In this document: piece after piece, positions 8,662 to 16,661 of the stretch | Numbering within the stretch: position 1 is the stretch's first letter | How the letters are laid out: the number at the start of each line of letters is the position of its first letter | DNA from: Actinopolymorpha pittospori | GTDB lineage: Bacteria; Actinomycetota; Actinomycetes; Propionibacteriales; Actinopolymorphaceae | NCBI RefSeq assembly: GCF_014873875.1 | Contig: NZ_JADBEM010000001.1 | Coordinates: 6,200,001-6,264,000 of the forward strand | Direction: 5' to 3' | Length of the DNA stretch: 64,000 bases | Notes under the pieces: generated by a model | What the model was told of the DNA's origin: nothing | What the model saw: only the letters and a program-made list of their open reading frames with translations | Databases searched by the model: none | Program-made: the position numbers and the translations under genes

Positions 8662-9618
8662 TCAACGGGCCCGGACGCGACGGACCAGGTCGGCGGCGGC
8701 CTCCGGCCACTCCGGGAACTCGAAGTCGAAGCCCGCGTCGACCAGCCGTCCGGGAACGACGCGTCGGCTCTTCAGCAGGAGCTCGGTGTCGGAACGGATG
8801 GCGAACGCGCCCAACTCGGCCATCCATCTCGTGGCCGGCAGGCCGAGCGGCACCTTCCAGGCGGCGCGCACGGCCCGCATGAAGGCGCGGTTCGGCAACG
8901 GATGCGGCGCCGCGACGTTGACCGGGCCGGTCAGGTCGTCTCGGGTGAGGAGGAAGTCGACGGCACGGGCGAGGTCGACGTCGTGGATCCACGACACGAA
9001 CTGCGCCCCGCCCGCGACCGCGCCGCCGAGTCCGAGTCGCGCCAGTCGGAGCAGGACGTCGAAGGCGCCGCCACGGTCAGGGCTCATGACGATGGCGGTG
9101 CGCAGGGCGACCTTCCGCGTCCCCGGTGTGGTGCGCTCCTCCTGCGCGGCCTCCCAGGCCCTGGCGATGTCGACGCTGTACGACCAGTAGGCGGGAGTGT
9201 CCTTCTCGGCTCCACCGATGATGCCGGTGACCTCGTCGTTGGGGGCGTCGAACCGGTGCGCGTAGATCGTGGCCGTGCTCATCTGCAGCCAGACCCGCGG
9301 CGGCTTCGTGGCTTCCTCGATCGCCTCGCCGACCACGCGGGCCGAGTCGACCCGCGAGCTCATCATCTCCTGCAGGTTGGCCGGCGTGTAGCGGCAGCTG
9401 ACGCTGCGACCCGCGAGGTTGATCAGCGCGTCGCAGCCGTCGACCTCCTCGGTCCAGCTGCCCCTGGTACGCCCGTCCCACCGCACCATCCGGACGCCCG
9501 GCCCCATGGATTGGTCGACGCGACGGCTCAGCACCGTGACGTCGTGACCTGCCTCGGTCAGCGAACGAGTGAGAATCCCGCCGATCTGCCCCGTGCCACC
9601 AGGTATCACGATCTTCAC
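8662..9618 (-). CDS. TIGR01777-type NAD(P)-binding epimerase-like protein
   Basis: An extended-SDR protein of 318 residues with GGTGQIG at the N-terminus and the family-specific VRWDGR, ALINLAGRSVSCRYTP and INVAAPHPLPNRAFMRAVRAAW segments, plus a C-terminal DUF1731-like region with RVVPGRLVDAGFDFEFPEWPEA. Members are conserved but biochemically poorly defined. The GTG at 9618 gives MKIVIPGGTG, the usual start, although the ribosome-binding site is weak; the open frame continues upstream to 9714. Confidence 0.82.
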   Translation of the reverse strand: MKIVIPGGTGQIGGILTRSLTEAGHDVTVLSRRVDQSMGPGVRMVRWDGRTRGSWTEEVDGCDALINLAGRSVSCRYTPANLQEMMSSRVDSARVVGEAIEEATKPPRVWLQMSTATIYAHRFDAPNDEVTGIIGGAEKDTPAYWSYSVDIARAWEAAQEERTTPGTRKVALRTAIVMSPDRGGAFDVLLRLARLGLGGAVAGGAQFVSWIHDVDLARAVDFLLTRDDLTGPVNVAAPHPLPNRAFMRAVRAAWKVPLGLPATRWMAELGAFAIRSDTELLLKSRRVVPGRLVDAGFDFEFPEWPEAAADLVRRVRAR

Positions 9619-9678
9619 GGGAGAGATTCTGTCAGTGGCCGTCACCGTGAGGCATCCCATTGTGGCCACGCGCGCCCG

Positions 9679-9729
9679 TTGACACTGCCCGCGCGAGGCC
9701 CACAGTGTGGACATGTGAACAATCGTTCA
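9679..9729 (+). promoter_or_regulatory. Probable promoter and metal-sensor operator of the ArsR-CDF pair
   Basis: TTGACA at 9679-9684 is a consensus -35 box; the -10 about 17 bp on is poor. Bases 9716-9729 read TGAACAATCGTTCA, an almost perfect dyad of the kind bound by SmtB/CzrA-type ArsR sensors. It overlaps the first possible GTG (9715), so the true start of the regulator probably lies further in. Confidence 0.6.
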
Positions 9730-10138
9730 GAGGTGGAGCGAGTCGAGGGCTGCGCCGTCCGGTTGGTCGACCCGGAACGGGTCGCGGACGTGCGCACCCG
9801 AATGCCCGCCGAGAACGACGTCGTCGACACCGCGGACGTGTTCGGTCTGCTCGCGGATCCTGGTCGGCCTGCTGGTGGCACTGCTCGACGGTGAGCTGTG
9901 CGTGTGTGATCTGGCTGCCGTCAGCGGGCTGAGCGAGTCCTCGACCTCGCACGCCCTTCGCCTGCTGCGCGCGCACCGAGTGGTCTCGGTTCGTCGCCGT
10001 GGCCGGGTCGCGTACTACCGCCTGGACGACGCTCACGTCCGGATGCTCCTCGATCTCGCGTTCGCGCACACCGAACACACCGACGCCATCCATCCTGAAG
10101 GACGATGCGGAGGAGACGATGGACAGCTCCGGTCATAG
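9715..10138 (+). pseudogene. ArsR/SmtB-type metal sensor split by a frameshift
   Basis: Two frames together encode one ArsR protein. The first (from GTG 9715 or ATG 9802) gives VVDTADVFGLLADPGR and then runs out of homology to a stop at 9894. The next frame gives LLVALLDGELCVCDLAAVSG, the recognition helix ESSTSHALRLLRAH and the winged strand RRRGRVAYYRL to the stop at 10138. Relative to the family DPGR-LR-LLVALLDGEL, the DNA at about 9865-9870 is short by five bases. The CVC pair is the usual metal-binding cysteine motif. Either the gene is broken, a shorter protein starts at GTG 9875, or the sequence has an error. Confidence 0.75.
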
Positions 10139-11057
10139 TCCCGGTCATGGCCACGGTCACGGTCATGTCACGGCAACCGGTCGGCACAAAGGAGCCCTGA
10201 CCGGCACGCTGGTGATCGCTTTGGTGACGTTCGCTGCCCAGGCCATCGGCGCCGCGGTCTCCGGCAGCCTCGCCCTGCTCGCCGACGCCGGTCACGTGTT
10301 GGCCGACAGCGGCGGGGTCGCACTGGCGCTCCTCGCCACCATCCTGGCCGCACGCCCACCGACCGGACGACGAACCTTCGGCTGGGCGCGGGCGGAGATC
10401 CTCGCCGCCGCCGTCAACGGCCTGGTGCTCGCCGGTATCGGTGTGTACGTGCTCGTCGAGGGGATACGCCGGCTGATCGAGCCGAGTCCGGTCGAGCCTG
10501 GAGGGATGGCGCTGTTCGCGCTGATCGGCCTGGTCGGCAACCTCGTCGGTGTCGCGTTGTTGTTCCGGGCCCGCGAGGCGAGCCTGAACATGCGCGGAGC
10601 CTTCCTGGAAGTGGTCACGGACACGCTCACTTCCGTGGGCGTGTTGATCGCCGCCGCCGTCATCGCGACAAGCGGCTTCCTGCGCGCCGACGCACTGGTC
10701 TCCGTCGTGATCGGGCTGGTGATCCTTCCTCGGGCGGTGAAGCTGCTGGGGGAGGCCGTGAACATCCTCCTGGAGTCAGCACCGGAAGGGGTGGACCTGG
10801 ACGAGATCCGCCGCCACATTCGCGAGGTCGACCACGTACGCGACGTGCACGACCTGCACGTCCACACGGTGACCTCCGGCCTGCCCGTCCTGACCGCGCA
10901 CATCGTGGTCGACACCGAGTGCTTCAGCGACGGACACGCACCCCGGATTCTCGACGAACTCCAGCACTGCCTGGCCGGACACTTCGACGTCGAACACTCG
11001 ACCCTGCAGGTCGAGCCCGCCGGCCACATCGAGCACGAGCACCCCACCCACATCTGA
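10119..11057 (+). CDS. Cation diffusion facilitator (CDF) metal exporter, CzcD/ZitB-like
   Basis: A 312-residue exporter of the CDF family: a His-rich N-terminus (HSPGHGHGHGHVTATGRH), six membrane segments, metal-site HVLADSGG-type residues in TM2 (DAGHVLAD) and LEVVTDTLTS in TM5, and a cytoplasmic C-terminal domain with HDLHVHTVTSG and a His-rich tail. It expels Zn(II), Co(II) or Cd(II) in exchange for protons. The ATG at 10119 follows GGAGGAG and lies inside the 3' end of the disrupted ArsR gene, a translationally coupled sensor-exporter arrangement. Confidence 0.93.
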   Translation: MDSSGHSPGHGHGHGHVTATGRHKGALTGTLVIALVTFAAQAIGAAVSGSLALLADAGHVLADSGGVALALLATILAARPPTGRRTFGWARAEILAAAVNGLVLAGIGVYVLVEGIRRLIEPSPVEPGGMALFALIGLVGNLVGVALLFRAREASLNMRGAFLEVVTDTLTSVGVLIAAAVIATSGFLRADALVSVVIGLVILPRAVKLLGEAVNILLESAPEGVDLDEIRRHIREVDHVRDVHDLHVHTVTSGLPVLTAHIVVDTECFSDGHAPRILDELQHCLAGHFDVEHSTLQVEPAGHIEHEHPTHI

Positions 11058-11109
11058 GGCCAGGCGGAAGGATCCGATCGCCGGCTGAGTGACACCGACG
11101 GTGCGGGTC

Positions 11110-11628
11110 TCAGCGTCCAGACGGCGCTTGGTCGAGGCGACCCTGGCCGACACGCGGAAGGAAACGGCCCACCCGGTCGGTGTAGGCGGAGTACGCGGCG
11201 CCGTGGGTGCGCGCGAGGTAGGGCTCCTCGACGACGCGGACCTGCAACTCGATGCCGGCGACCAGGCAGGCGAGGGCACCCAGTTGGAGCCAGCTGGGCG
11301 CCATGAGTGTGAGCCCGGCGGTCGCCGTGATCATGCCGGTGAAGATCGGGTTGCGCACCAGGGTGAACATCCCGCGTACGACCAGATCGGTGCGTTCGGT
11401 CTCGTCGACCCCGATCCGCCAGGAGGCGCCCATGGTCTGCTGGGCGGTCAGCACCACGGCGAAGCCGACGAGGGTCACCAGGAGGCCGACCGTCCAGGAC
11501 GCGGGTCCCGCCAGCGTCGCGATCGTCGGAAGCGCCCCGGTCGCGGTCAGCGTGAGGGCCGCCGTGGACAACAGGAGGGCGCCGGCGAAGAGCACCCGCG
11601 CCCACCATGCCGCCGAACCAGTGGTCAT
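11110..11628 (-). CDS. Membrane isoprenylcysteine-methyltransferase-like protein
   Basis: A protein of about 172 residues with four or five hydrophobic segments and the ICMT/phospholipid-methyltransferase pattern LVVRGMFTLVRNPIFTGMI followed by EEPYLARTHGAAYSAYTDRVGRFLP. The RNP and the EE-pair shape the S-adenosylmethionine and membrane-substrate site in this family. The ATG at 11628 begins just before the first membrane segment. It lies 49 bp downstream of the CmtR-like gene on the same strand, so it is probably under metal control; the substrate is unknown. Confidence 0.8.
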   Translation of the reverse strand: MTTGSAAWWARVLFAGALLLSTAALTLTATGALPTIATLAGPASWTVGLLVTLVGFAVVLTAQQTMGASWRIGVDETERTDLVVRGMFTLVRNPIFTGMITATAGLTLMAPSWLQLGALACLVAGIELQVRVVEEPYLARTHGAAYSAYTDRVGRFLPRVGQGRLDQAPSGR

Positions 11629-11677
11629 CGGTCGGGCGCGTATGCCGGGCGTGGGTCGGGCGAACCGGCCCGAGTTG

Positions 11678-12025
11678 TCAGCAGCACCCCTCGGTCTCCG
11701 AGGTCGCGCAGGCCGCCGGATCGACGGCCAGCACCAACCCGAGCAGGTCACCGAGTGCGTGCGCGATCTCCGGCTGGGCAAGTTCGTACCTGGTCCGGCG
11801 TCCCTCGGACGCCGTGATCACCAGACCGCAGCCGCGCAGGCAGGCCAGGTGGTTGGACAGGTTCGTACGCGAGGCGCCGAGCATCTCGGCGAGGTCCGCC
11901 GGGTAGCGCGGTCCCTCCCGCAACGCCAGCAGGATCCGCGATCTCGTCGGATCGGACAGAGCGTGCCCGAACCGCGAGAGCACCTTGGCCTCGGTGGCGA
12001 CCTTCAGCATGGAAGAACTGTACAT
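11678..12025 (-). CDS. CmtR-type ArsR-family Cd(II)/Pb(II)-sensing repressor
   Basis: A 115-residue winged-helix repressor. The recognition helix ASRTNLSNHLACLRGCGLV contains Cys62 and Cys66, matching the two alpha-4 cysteines of Mycobacterium tuberculosis CmtR; Cys106 in DPAACATSE is placed like the third ligand, with a further Cys-Cys at the very end. Binding of soft metals would release DNA. Start at ATG 12025; ATG 12010 is possible. Upstream are three direct repeats likely to be its operator, and downstream is a membrane methyltransferase gene. Confidence 0.9.
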   Translation of the reverse strand: MYSSSMLKVATEAKVLSRFGHALSDPTRSRILLALREGPRYPADLAEMLGASRTNLSNHLACLRGCGLVITASEGRRTRYELAQPEIAHALGDLLGLVLAVDPAACATSETEGCC

Positions 12026-12032
12026 TCGATGC

Positions 12033-12073
12033 TGAACTCAGCGTCAAGTGAACTCAGCCAAAGTGAACTCAGC
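12033..12073. repeat. Three direct repeats TGAACTCAGC upstream of the CmtR-type gene
   Basis: Exact copies of TGAACTCAGC start at 12033, 12049 and 12064 (spacings 16 and 15 bases); a degraded fourth copy, TGAAACTCA, follows at 12080. They fill the 60-bp gap between the CmtR-type start and the end of the glycosylase gene. Spacing near 1.5 helical turns suggests multiple repressor sites. Confidence 0.7.
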
Positions 12074-12085
12074 GAAGGATGAAAC

Positions 12086-12664
12086 TCACTGGGCGGTCTC
12101 GATCCGGAGGCCGGCCGCGACGGCGACGTCGCGATAGGCCATGGCCAGGGACGCGACCGTCGCGTGCGCGTTCAGACCGCTCGGGTTCGGAACCACCCAC
12201 AGCTGTGAGCCGCCGAGGTCCTCGGGTTGGCGCCCCACCGCCGTGCGCGGCCTCCCGAACGCCGTGCGATAGGCGGTGACGCCCAGGATCGCCACGACCT
12301 TCGGGGCGAGCGCACCGACGCGTCGTCGCAGGTCGTCCGCGCCGGCGACGAGTTCGGCCGCAGTGAGTTCGTCGGCTCTGGCGGTGGCACGCGCGACCAG
12401 ATTCGTGATCCCGATGCCGCGCGCGAGGAGGTGGGAACGATCCTCCTCGGCGTAGCCGCCGGAGGCGTCGATCAGACGATCGATGATGCCGGCCCGGAAC
12501 AGGGCCGGGTAGAACCGGTTTCCCCGGCGGCCGAAATGGCTCTGTACGGCGACGGTCAGGAGTCCGGGGTTGATCCCGACGAACAGCAGCCGCACGTCCG
12601 GTGCTACCAGGTCGGGCAGCGTGTGCCCGCGGAACGCTTCGAGTTGCGCACGCGTGAACCCCAT
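12086..12664 (-). CDS. mug: G/U(T) mismatch-specific uracil-DNA glycosylase
   Basis: A 192-residue protein of the Mug/TDG family of uracil-DNA glycosylases. The catalytic-site motif GINPG (about residue 31) and the minor-groove motif NPSGLNAH (about residue 162) are both present, as is the FYPALFRAGI segment. It removes uracil, and in some members thymine or ethenocytosine, from mismatches with guanine in the base-excision pathway. It starts at ATG 12664 and is upstream of, and on the same strand as, the CmtR-type gene. Confidence 0.92.
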   Translation of the reverse strand: MGFTRAQLEAFRGHTLPDLVAPDVRLLFVGINPGLLTVAVQSHFGRRGNRFYPALFRAGIIDRLIDASGGYAEEDRSHLLARGIGITNLVARATARADELTAAELVAGADDLRRRVGALAPKVVAILGVTAYRTAFGRPRTAVGRQPEDLGGSQLWVVPNPSGLNAHATVASLAMAYRDVAVAAGLRIETAQ

Positions 12665-12893
12665 GCACCCAGACCATAGGTGACCCGCGCGACCCGGCCG
12701 TCGAGCAGGTGTCCCGCCCCGAGCCGCGTATGGCGAAGGTCCCGCGAACGTTTCACATCCGGCACTGCACAGGGCGTGGGCGAACCTCGTTCACTGGAAG
12801 TACCACCGTCTCGCGGGGCATCGGGATCATGCGGGTGAGCTCCGCGAGGATCTTCGGATTTGTCAGACATGCCAACGAGGCAAGGGGGCCACC

Positions 12894-13331
12894 ATGACAA
12901 CCGCACGGGACATCATGCACGCGGGCATCACCTGCGTTGGCGAGAACGAGACACTCCGGGACGCCGCCCGAATGATGCGCGATCTGAACATCGGTGCCCT
13001 GCCGATCTGTGGCGACGACGACCGGCTGCACGGCATGATCACCGACCGGGACATCGTGGTGATGTGCGTCGCGACCGGCGGTGACCCGGCGACCATGACC
13101 GCCGGCGAACTCGCGCAGGGCAAGCCGTTCACGATCGACGCGAACGCCGATGTCGAGCGGGTGCTGGAGACCATGGAGACGCACCGGATCCATCGGCTTC
13201 CGGTGCTCGACGACCGGCGTGTGGTCGGCATGATCAGCGAAGCCGACCTCGCCCGTCACGTACCGGAGCAGCGGGTCGGTGAGTTCGTGGAGGTTCTCTG
13301 CGCCGAGTTGACCGGACCACCGGCGGCCTGA
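12894..13331 (+). CDS. CBS-domain-pair protein
   Basis: A 145-residue cytoplasmic protein consisting of two CBS repeats (about residues 5-60 and 70-128) with the typical IGALPICGDDDRLHGMITDRDIV and HRLPVLDDRRVVGMISEADLA strands. CBS pairs bind adenine nucleotides and act as regulators; no catalytic part is present. The ATG follows AAGGGGG. It is a single gene, flanked by 229 bp without a visible gene on the left. Confidence 0.9.
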   Translation: MTTARDIMHAGITCVGENETLRDAARMMRDLNIGALPICGDDDRLHGMITDRDIVVMCVATGGDPATMTAGELAQGKPFTIDANADVERVLETMETHRIHRLPVLDDRRVVGMISEADLARHVPEQRVGEFVEVLCAELTGPPAA

Positions 13332-13416
13332 CCGGATCGGCCCCGGCCATCGCGTTCCCGGTCGAGAGCCCAAAGGCGGCGCAGGTGGCGATACTCGGGC
13401 GTGTGAGGGTGCCGAG

Positions 13417-13435
13417 TTAGGGTAGGCTACCCCAA
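13417..13435. promoter_or_regulatory. DtxR/IdeR-type iron box
   Basis: TTAGGGTAGGCTACCCCAA is a 19-bp dyad that closely matches the actinobacterial iron-box consensus TTAGGTTAGGCTAACCTAA. It lies 40 bp upstream of the siderophore-binding lipoprotein start, so that gene should be repressed when Fe(II) is plentiful. Confidence 0.93.
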
Positions 13436-13475
13436 CTTTACGGTGGTGAGCCGTCGACCGCACCTGGAGGCGCAC

Positions 13476-14606
13476 GTGGGCAGCCTGACTGACCCTCATT
13501 CCTACGTTCTGTCGCGGCGCTTTCTGTCGCGGCGGACCTTCGGTGGCGCCCTGGCCGCCGCGTTCCTGGCCTCGGTCACCGGCTGCGGTGGTGAGAGCAC
13601 CAACCCCGGAAAGACGACCGGGACCGATCCGTCCGCGGCGCCCTCAGGCGACGCGACGTTCCCCAGGACCGTCGAGCACCGCTACGGGAGCACGACCATC
13701 TCCGCCGAACCCAAGCGGGTCGTGGTCGTGGGACTCATGGAGCAGGACGCTCTGCTCGCACTCGGCATCGCTCCGATCGCTGCCACGGAGTGGTTCGGTG
13801 AGTATCCCGGCGCGCTCTGGCCGTGGGCCAGGGAACGGCTCGGAGACGCCCCGGTCCCGCAGGTCCTCCCCGCCGCCGACGGCATCCAGTACGAGAAGGT
13901 CGCGGCGCTCCAGCCCGACCTGATCATCGGGATCTACTCCGCACTCACGCAGAAGGACTACGACACCCTCTCCCAGATCGCCCCGACCGCCGCGCAGCCG
14001 AAGGGCAACGCCATCCACTGGGCCGCGTCCTGGCAGGAGGTCACTCTGGGCGTCGGCGCCGCGGTGGGCCGACCGGAGCAGGCCAGGAAGCTCGTCGACG
14101 ACCTCGAGGCGGTGATCGCGAAGTACGTCGCGGACAACCCGTCGTTCAAGGGCAAGACGGGGCTGGTCGCCACACCCTATGAGGGTTTCTACGTCTACAG
14201 TGCCGCCGATCCGCGCGGTCAGCTGTTGAAGTCGCTCGGTTTCGTCATGCCCGCGGGGCTCGACGAGGTGACCGGCAAGGACTTCGGCGCGACCATCAGC
14301 AACGAACGGACCGACCTGCTCGATGTGGACGCGCTCGTCTGGCTGCTCGACTTCTACGAGGCGGACAAGAAGAAGGTCGACTCGAGCCGGCTCTACACCT
14401 CCCTGGACGTCAGCAAGCAGCACCGCGACATCTTCATCGCTGGTGACCGGGCGAAGGCCTACCACGGTGGCACGTCCTTCATCACCGTGCTGAGCCTGCC
14501 CATGGTGCTCGAGCGGCTGGTGCCTCAGCTCGCGGCGGCCGTCGACGGCAACCCTGACACCCCGGTTCCGGAGGTCACCGAGACCCCGACGTCGAAGGGC
14601 GGCTGA
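13476..14606 (+). CDS. Iron-siderophore ABC transporter substrate-binding lipoprotein
   Basis: A 376-residue extracytoplasmic binding protein of the FecB/FhuD-like class III fold. The N-terminus has a twin-arginine motif (LSRRTFGGALAAAF) and a lipobox VTGC, so it is exported folded and lipid-anchored. Features of the family are PKRVVVVGLMEQDALLALGIAPIA and LQPDLIIGIYSAL. The GTG at 13476 was chosen for GGAGG six bases upstream. The iron box supports iron scavenging. No permease or ATPase for it is nearby; it must use a transporter encoded elsewhere. Its 3' end overlaps the convergent oppF-type gene by 32 bp. Confidence 0.92.
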   Translation: MGSLTDPHSYVLSRRFLSRRTFGGALAAAFLASVTGCGGESTNPGKTTGTDPSAAPSGDATFPRTVEHRYGSTTISAEPKRVVVVGLMEQDALLALGIAPIAATEWFGEYPGALWPWARERLGDAPVPQVLPAADGIQYEKVAALQPDLIIGIYSALTQKDYDTLSQIAPTAAQPKGNAIHWAASWQEVTLGVGAAVGRPEQARKLVDDLEAVIAKYVADNPSFKGKTGLVATPYEGFYVYSAADPRGQLLKSLGFVMPAGLDEVTGKDFGATISNERTDLLDVDALVWLLDFYEADKKKVDSSRLYTSLDVSKQHRDIFIAGDRAKAYHGGTSFITVLSLPMVLERLVPQLAAAVDGNPDTPVPEVTETPTSKGG

Positions 14607-15651
14607 CGCCCACCGGGTGGTCGCGCACGGCCTGCTCCGCGAAGTGGCACGCGACCTCGTGTCCGGCGCCGACCGACTCGAGCAGGGGTTCCTCGACGCG
14701 GCAGCGTTCCTGGGCGAGCGGACAGCGCGTGTGGAAGCGGCAACCAGGCGGTGGGGCCAGGGAACTCGGCACCTCGCCGGTCACCGAGGCGCGGGTCGGC
14801 TCGCGACGCCGTGTCGGATCGGGGACCGGCACCGCCGAGAAGAGCGCCTGCGTGTAGGGGTGGTGCGGACGCGCGTAGAGGGAGTCGCGGTCGGCGATCT
14901 CGACGATCTTCCCGAGGTACATCACGGCCACCCGGTCGCTCATCTGGCCGACGACGGCGAGGTCGTGGGCGATGAAGAGGTAGGCGAGGCCGAGCCGGTT
15001 CTGCAGATCGGTCAGCAGTTGCAGGATCTGCGCCTGGATCGACACGTCGAGCGCCGACACGGGTTCGTCGAGGACGAGGAACCTCGGCTCCACCGCGAGG
15101 GCCCGCGCGATCGCGATCCGTTGGCACTGACCCCCACTGAACTCGTGCGGGAAACGCGAGACCGCGTCGGCGGGCAGCCCCACGAGTGCCAGCAACTCCT
15201 GGACGCGTTCTCGTTGCTGGGCCTTCGGCACCAGGTGGTGCACGCGAAGCGGCTCGCGGAGGAGTTGGCCCACGGTGTGCCGTGGGTTGAGCGAACCGAT
15301 GGGATCCTGGAAGACGATCTGCATGCGCCGCCGTAACCCGGCCAGCTCGCGGCGTCCGAGCGTGGCGAGGTCTCGACCCTCGAAGCGGATCCGGCCCGCG
15401 GTGGGGCGTTCGAGGAGCAGGACGGACCGCCCGGTCGTGCTCTTGCCGCAGCCGCTCTCACCCACCAGGCCGAGTGTTTCGTGGGTGCCGAGCGCGAAGT
15501 TCACACCGTCGACAGCGTGGACGGTCTCGCGGCGGCGTACGACCGTGCCTGCACCGCGAACGTCGTAGTGCACGACCAGTCCCTCGACCTCGAGCAACGA
15601 TGCGCGCGCCGGTGCGACGCTCACTTCCTGATCCGTCGATGTCGGCATCAT
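14575..15651 (-). CDS. Opp/Dpp-type ABC transporter ATP-binding protein (OppF-like), system 1
   Basis: A 358-residue ATPase: Walker A GESGCGKST (about residue 59), signature FSGGQCQRIAIARAL, Walker B RFLVLDEPVSALD, and the oligopeptide-type C-terminal extension with CRFHTRCPLAQERC, whose cysteines bind a cluster in some homologues. It powers import with the adjacent D, C, B and A subunits. The ATG at 15651 forms an ATGA overlap with the stop of the OppD-like gene and has GGAGG seven bases upstream. Confidence 0.93.
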   Translation of the reverse strand: MMPTSTDQEVSVAPARASLLEVEGLVVHYDVRGAGTVVRRRETVHAVDGVNFALGTHETLGLVGESGCGKSTTGRSVLLLERPTAGRIRFEGRDLATLGRRELAGLRRRMQIVFQDPIGSLNPRHTVGQLLREPLRVHHLVPKAQQRERVQELLALVGLPADAVSRFPHEFSGGQCQRIAIARALAVEPRFLVLDEPVSALDVSIQAQILQLLTDLQNRLGLAYLFIAHDLAVVGQMSDRVAVMYLGKIVEIADRDSLYARPHHPYTQALFSAVPVPDPTRRREPTRASVTGEVPSSLAPPPGCRFHTRCPLAQERCRVEEPLLESVGAGHEVACHFAEQAVRDHPVGVSRPSTSGSR

Positions 15652-16655
15652 CGCGCGACCTCCGTCACTTCTGCGACCGGATGCCAGCAGGCGGTCGCGT
15701 GTCCGGTCCCGATCTCCTCCAGCGGAGGGGTGTGCGTACGGCACTGGTCGGTGGCGCGCTCGCAGCGCGGGGCGAACGGGCAGCCTTCCACCAACTCGGT
15801 CACCCGGGGTGGGAGTCCCGGAATGGCGTGGAAGACCCGTGACCTCTTCGCCGTCAGCCGCGGTACGCAGCGCAACAGTCCCAGGGTGTAGGGGTGTGCC
15901 GGGCGGGCGAAGAGGTCGAGGACCGCGGCCGTCTCCATGACGCGGCCGGCGTACATGACGACCACCCGGTCGCAGTGGCCGGCGACGATGCCGAGGTTGT
16001 GGGTGATCAGGATGGCGCCGAGGTTGGAGTGCGCCACCAGGTCGTCGAACAGCTCCAGGATCTGCGCCTGGATGGTGACGTCGAGCGCTGTCGTGGGTTC
16101 GTCGGCGATGAGCAGCCGGGGCCGGCAGGCCATGGCCAGGGCGATCATCACGCGTTGGAGCTGTCCACCGCTCAGGCGATGCGGATACTCGCGCATGCGG
16201 GTGGCGGGGTCGGGGATGCCGACCGAGCGCAGCAGTTCGACCGTCCGCTCCCGGCTGTCCTGACCGGTCATGTCCAGGTGCGCGGACAGCACCTCCTGGA
16301 AGTGCGCCTCGATGGTGAGGACGGGGTTGAGGGAGGTCATCGGGCTCTGTGGGATCAGCCCGATCCGGGCACCCCGGATCTGCCGCATCCGGGACTCGGG
16401 GAGGGCACGCACGTCCTCGCCGGCGAAGACGATCTCGCCCTTGGTGATGCGTCCGGGCGAGGGCACCATCCGCATGATCGACTGGGCCGAGACGCTCTTG
16501 CCCGAACCGCTCTCGCCCACGACACCGACCCGCTCCCCGGGCCGTACCGAGAGGTTCAGTCCCTGCACGGCGTAGACGGTGCTGCGTTCGAGGTCGAAGG
16601 AGACGTGCAGGTCCCGCACGTCCAGCAGCGGCGCGCCGTTCAGCTCATCAGGCAT
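15648..16655 (-). CDS. Opp/Dpp-type ABC transporter ATP-binding protein (OppD-like), system 1
   Basis: A 335-residue ATPase partner of the OppF-like protein. Walker A is GESGSGKS, the signature is LSGGQLQRVMIALAM, Walker B LLIADEPTTALD, and the C-terminal oligopeptide-transporter segment contains CPFAPRCERATDQC. It begins 7 bp after the OppC-like gene ends and overlaps the next gene by four bases. Together with the other four genes it forms a complete importer for peptides or oligosaccharides. Confidence 0.93.
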   Translation of the reverse strand: MPDELNGAPLLDVRDLHVSFDLERSTVYAVQGLNLSVRPGERVGVVGESGSGKSVSAQSIMRMVPSPGRITKGEIVFAGEDVRALPESRMRQIRGARIGLIPQSPMTSLNPVLTIEAHFQEVLSAHLDMTGQDSRERTVELLRSVGIPDPATRMREYPHRLSGGQLQRVMIALAMACRPRLLIADEPTTALDVTIQAQILELFDDLVAHSNLGAILITHNLGIVAGHCDRVVVMYAGRVMETAAVLDLFARPAHPYTLGLLRCVPRLTAKRSRVFHAIPGLPPRVTELVEGCPFAPRCERATDQCRTHTPPLEEIGTGHATACWHPVAEVTEVAR

Positions 16656-16661
16656 GCAGGC

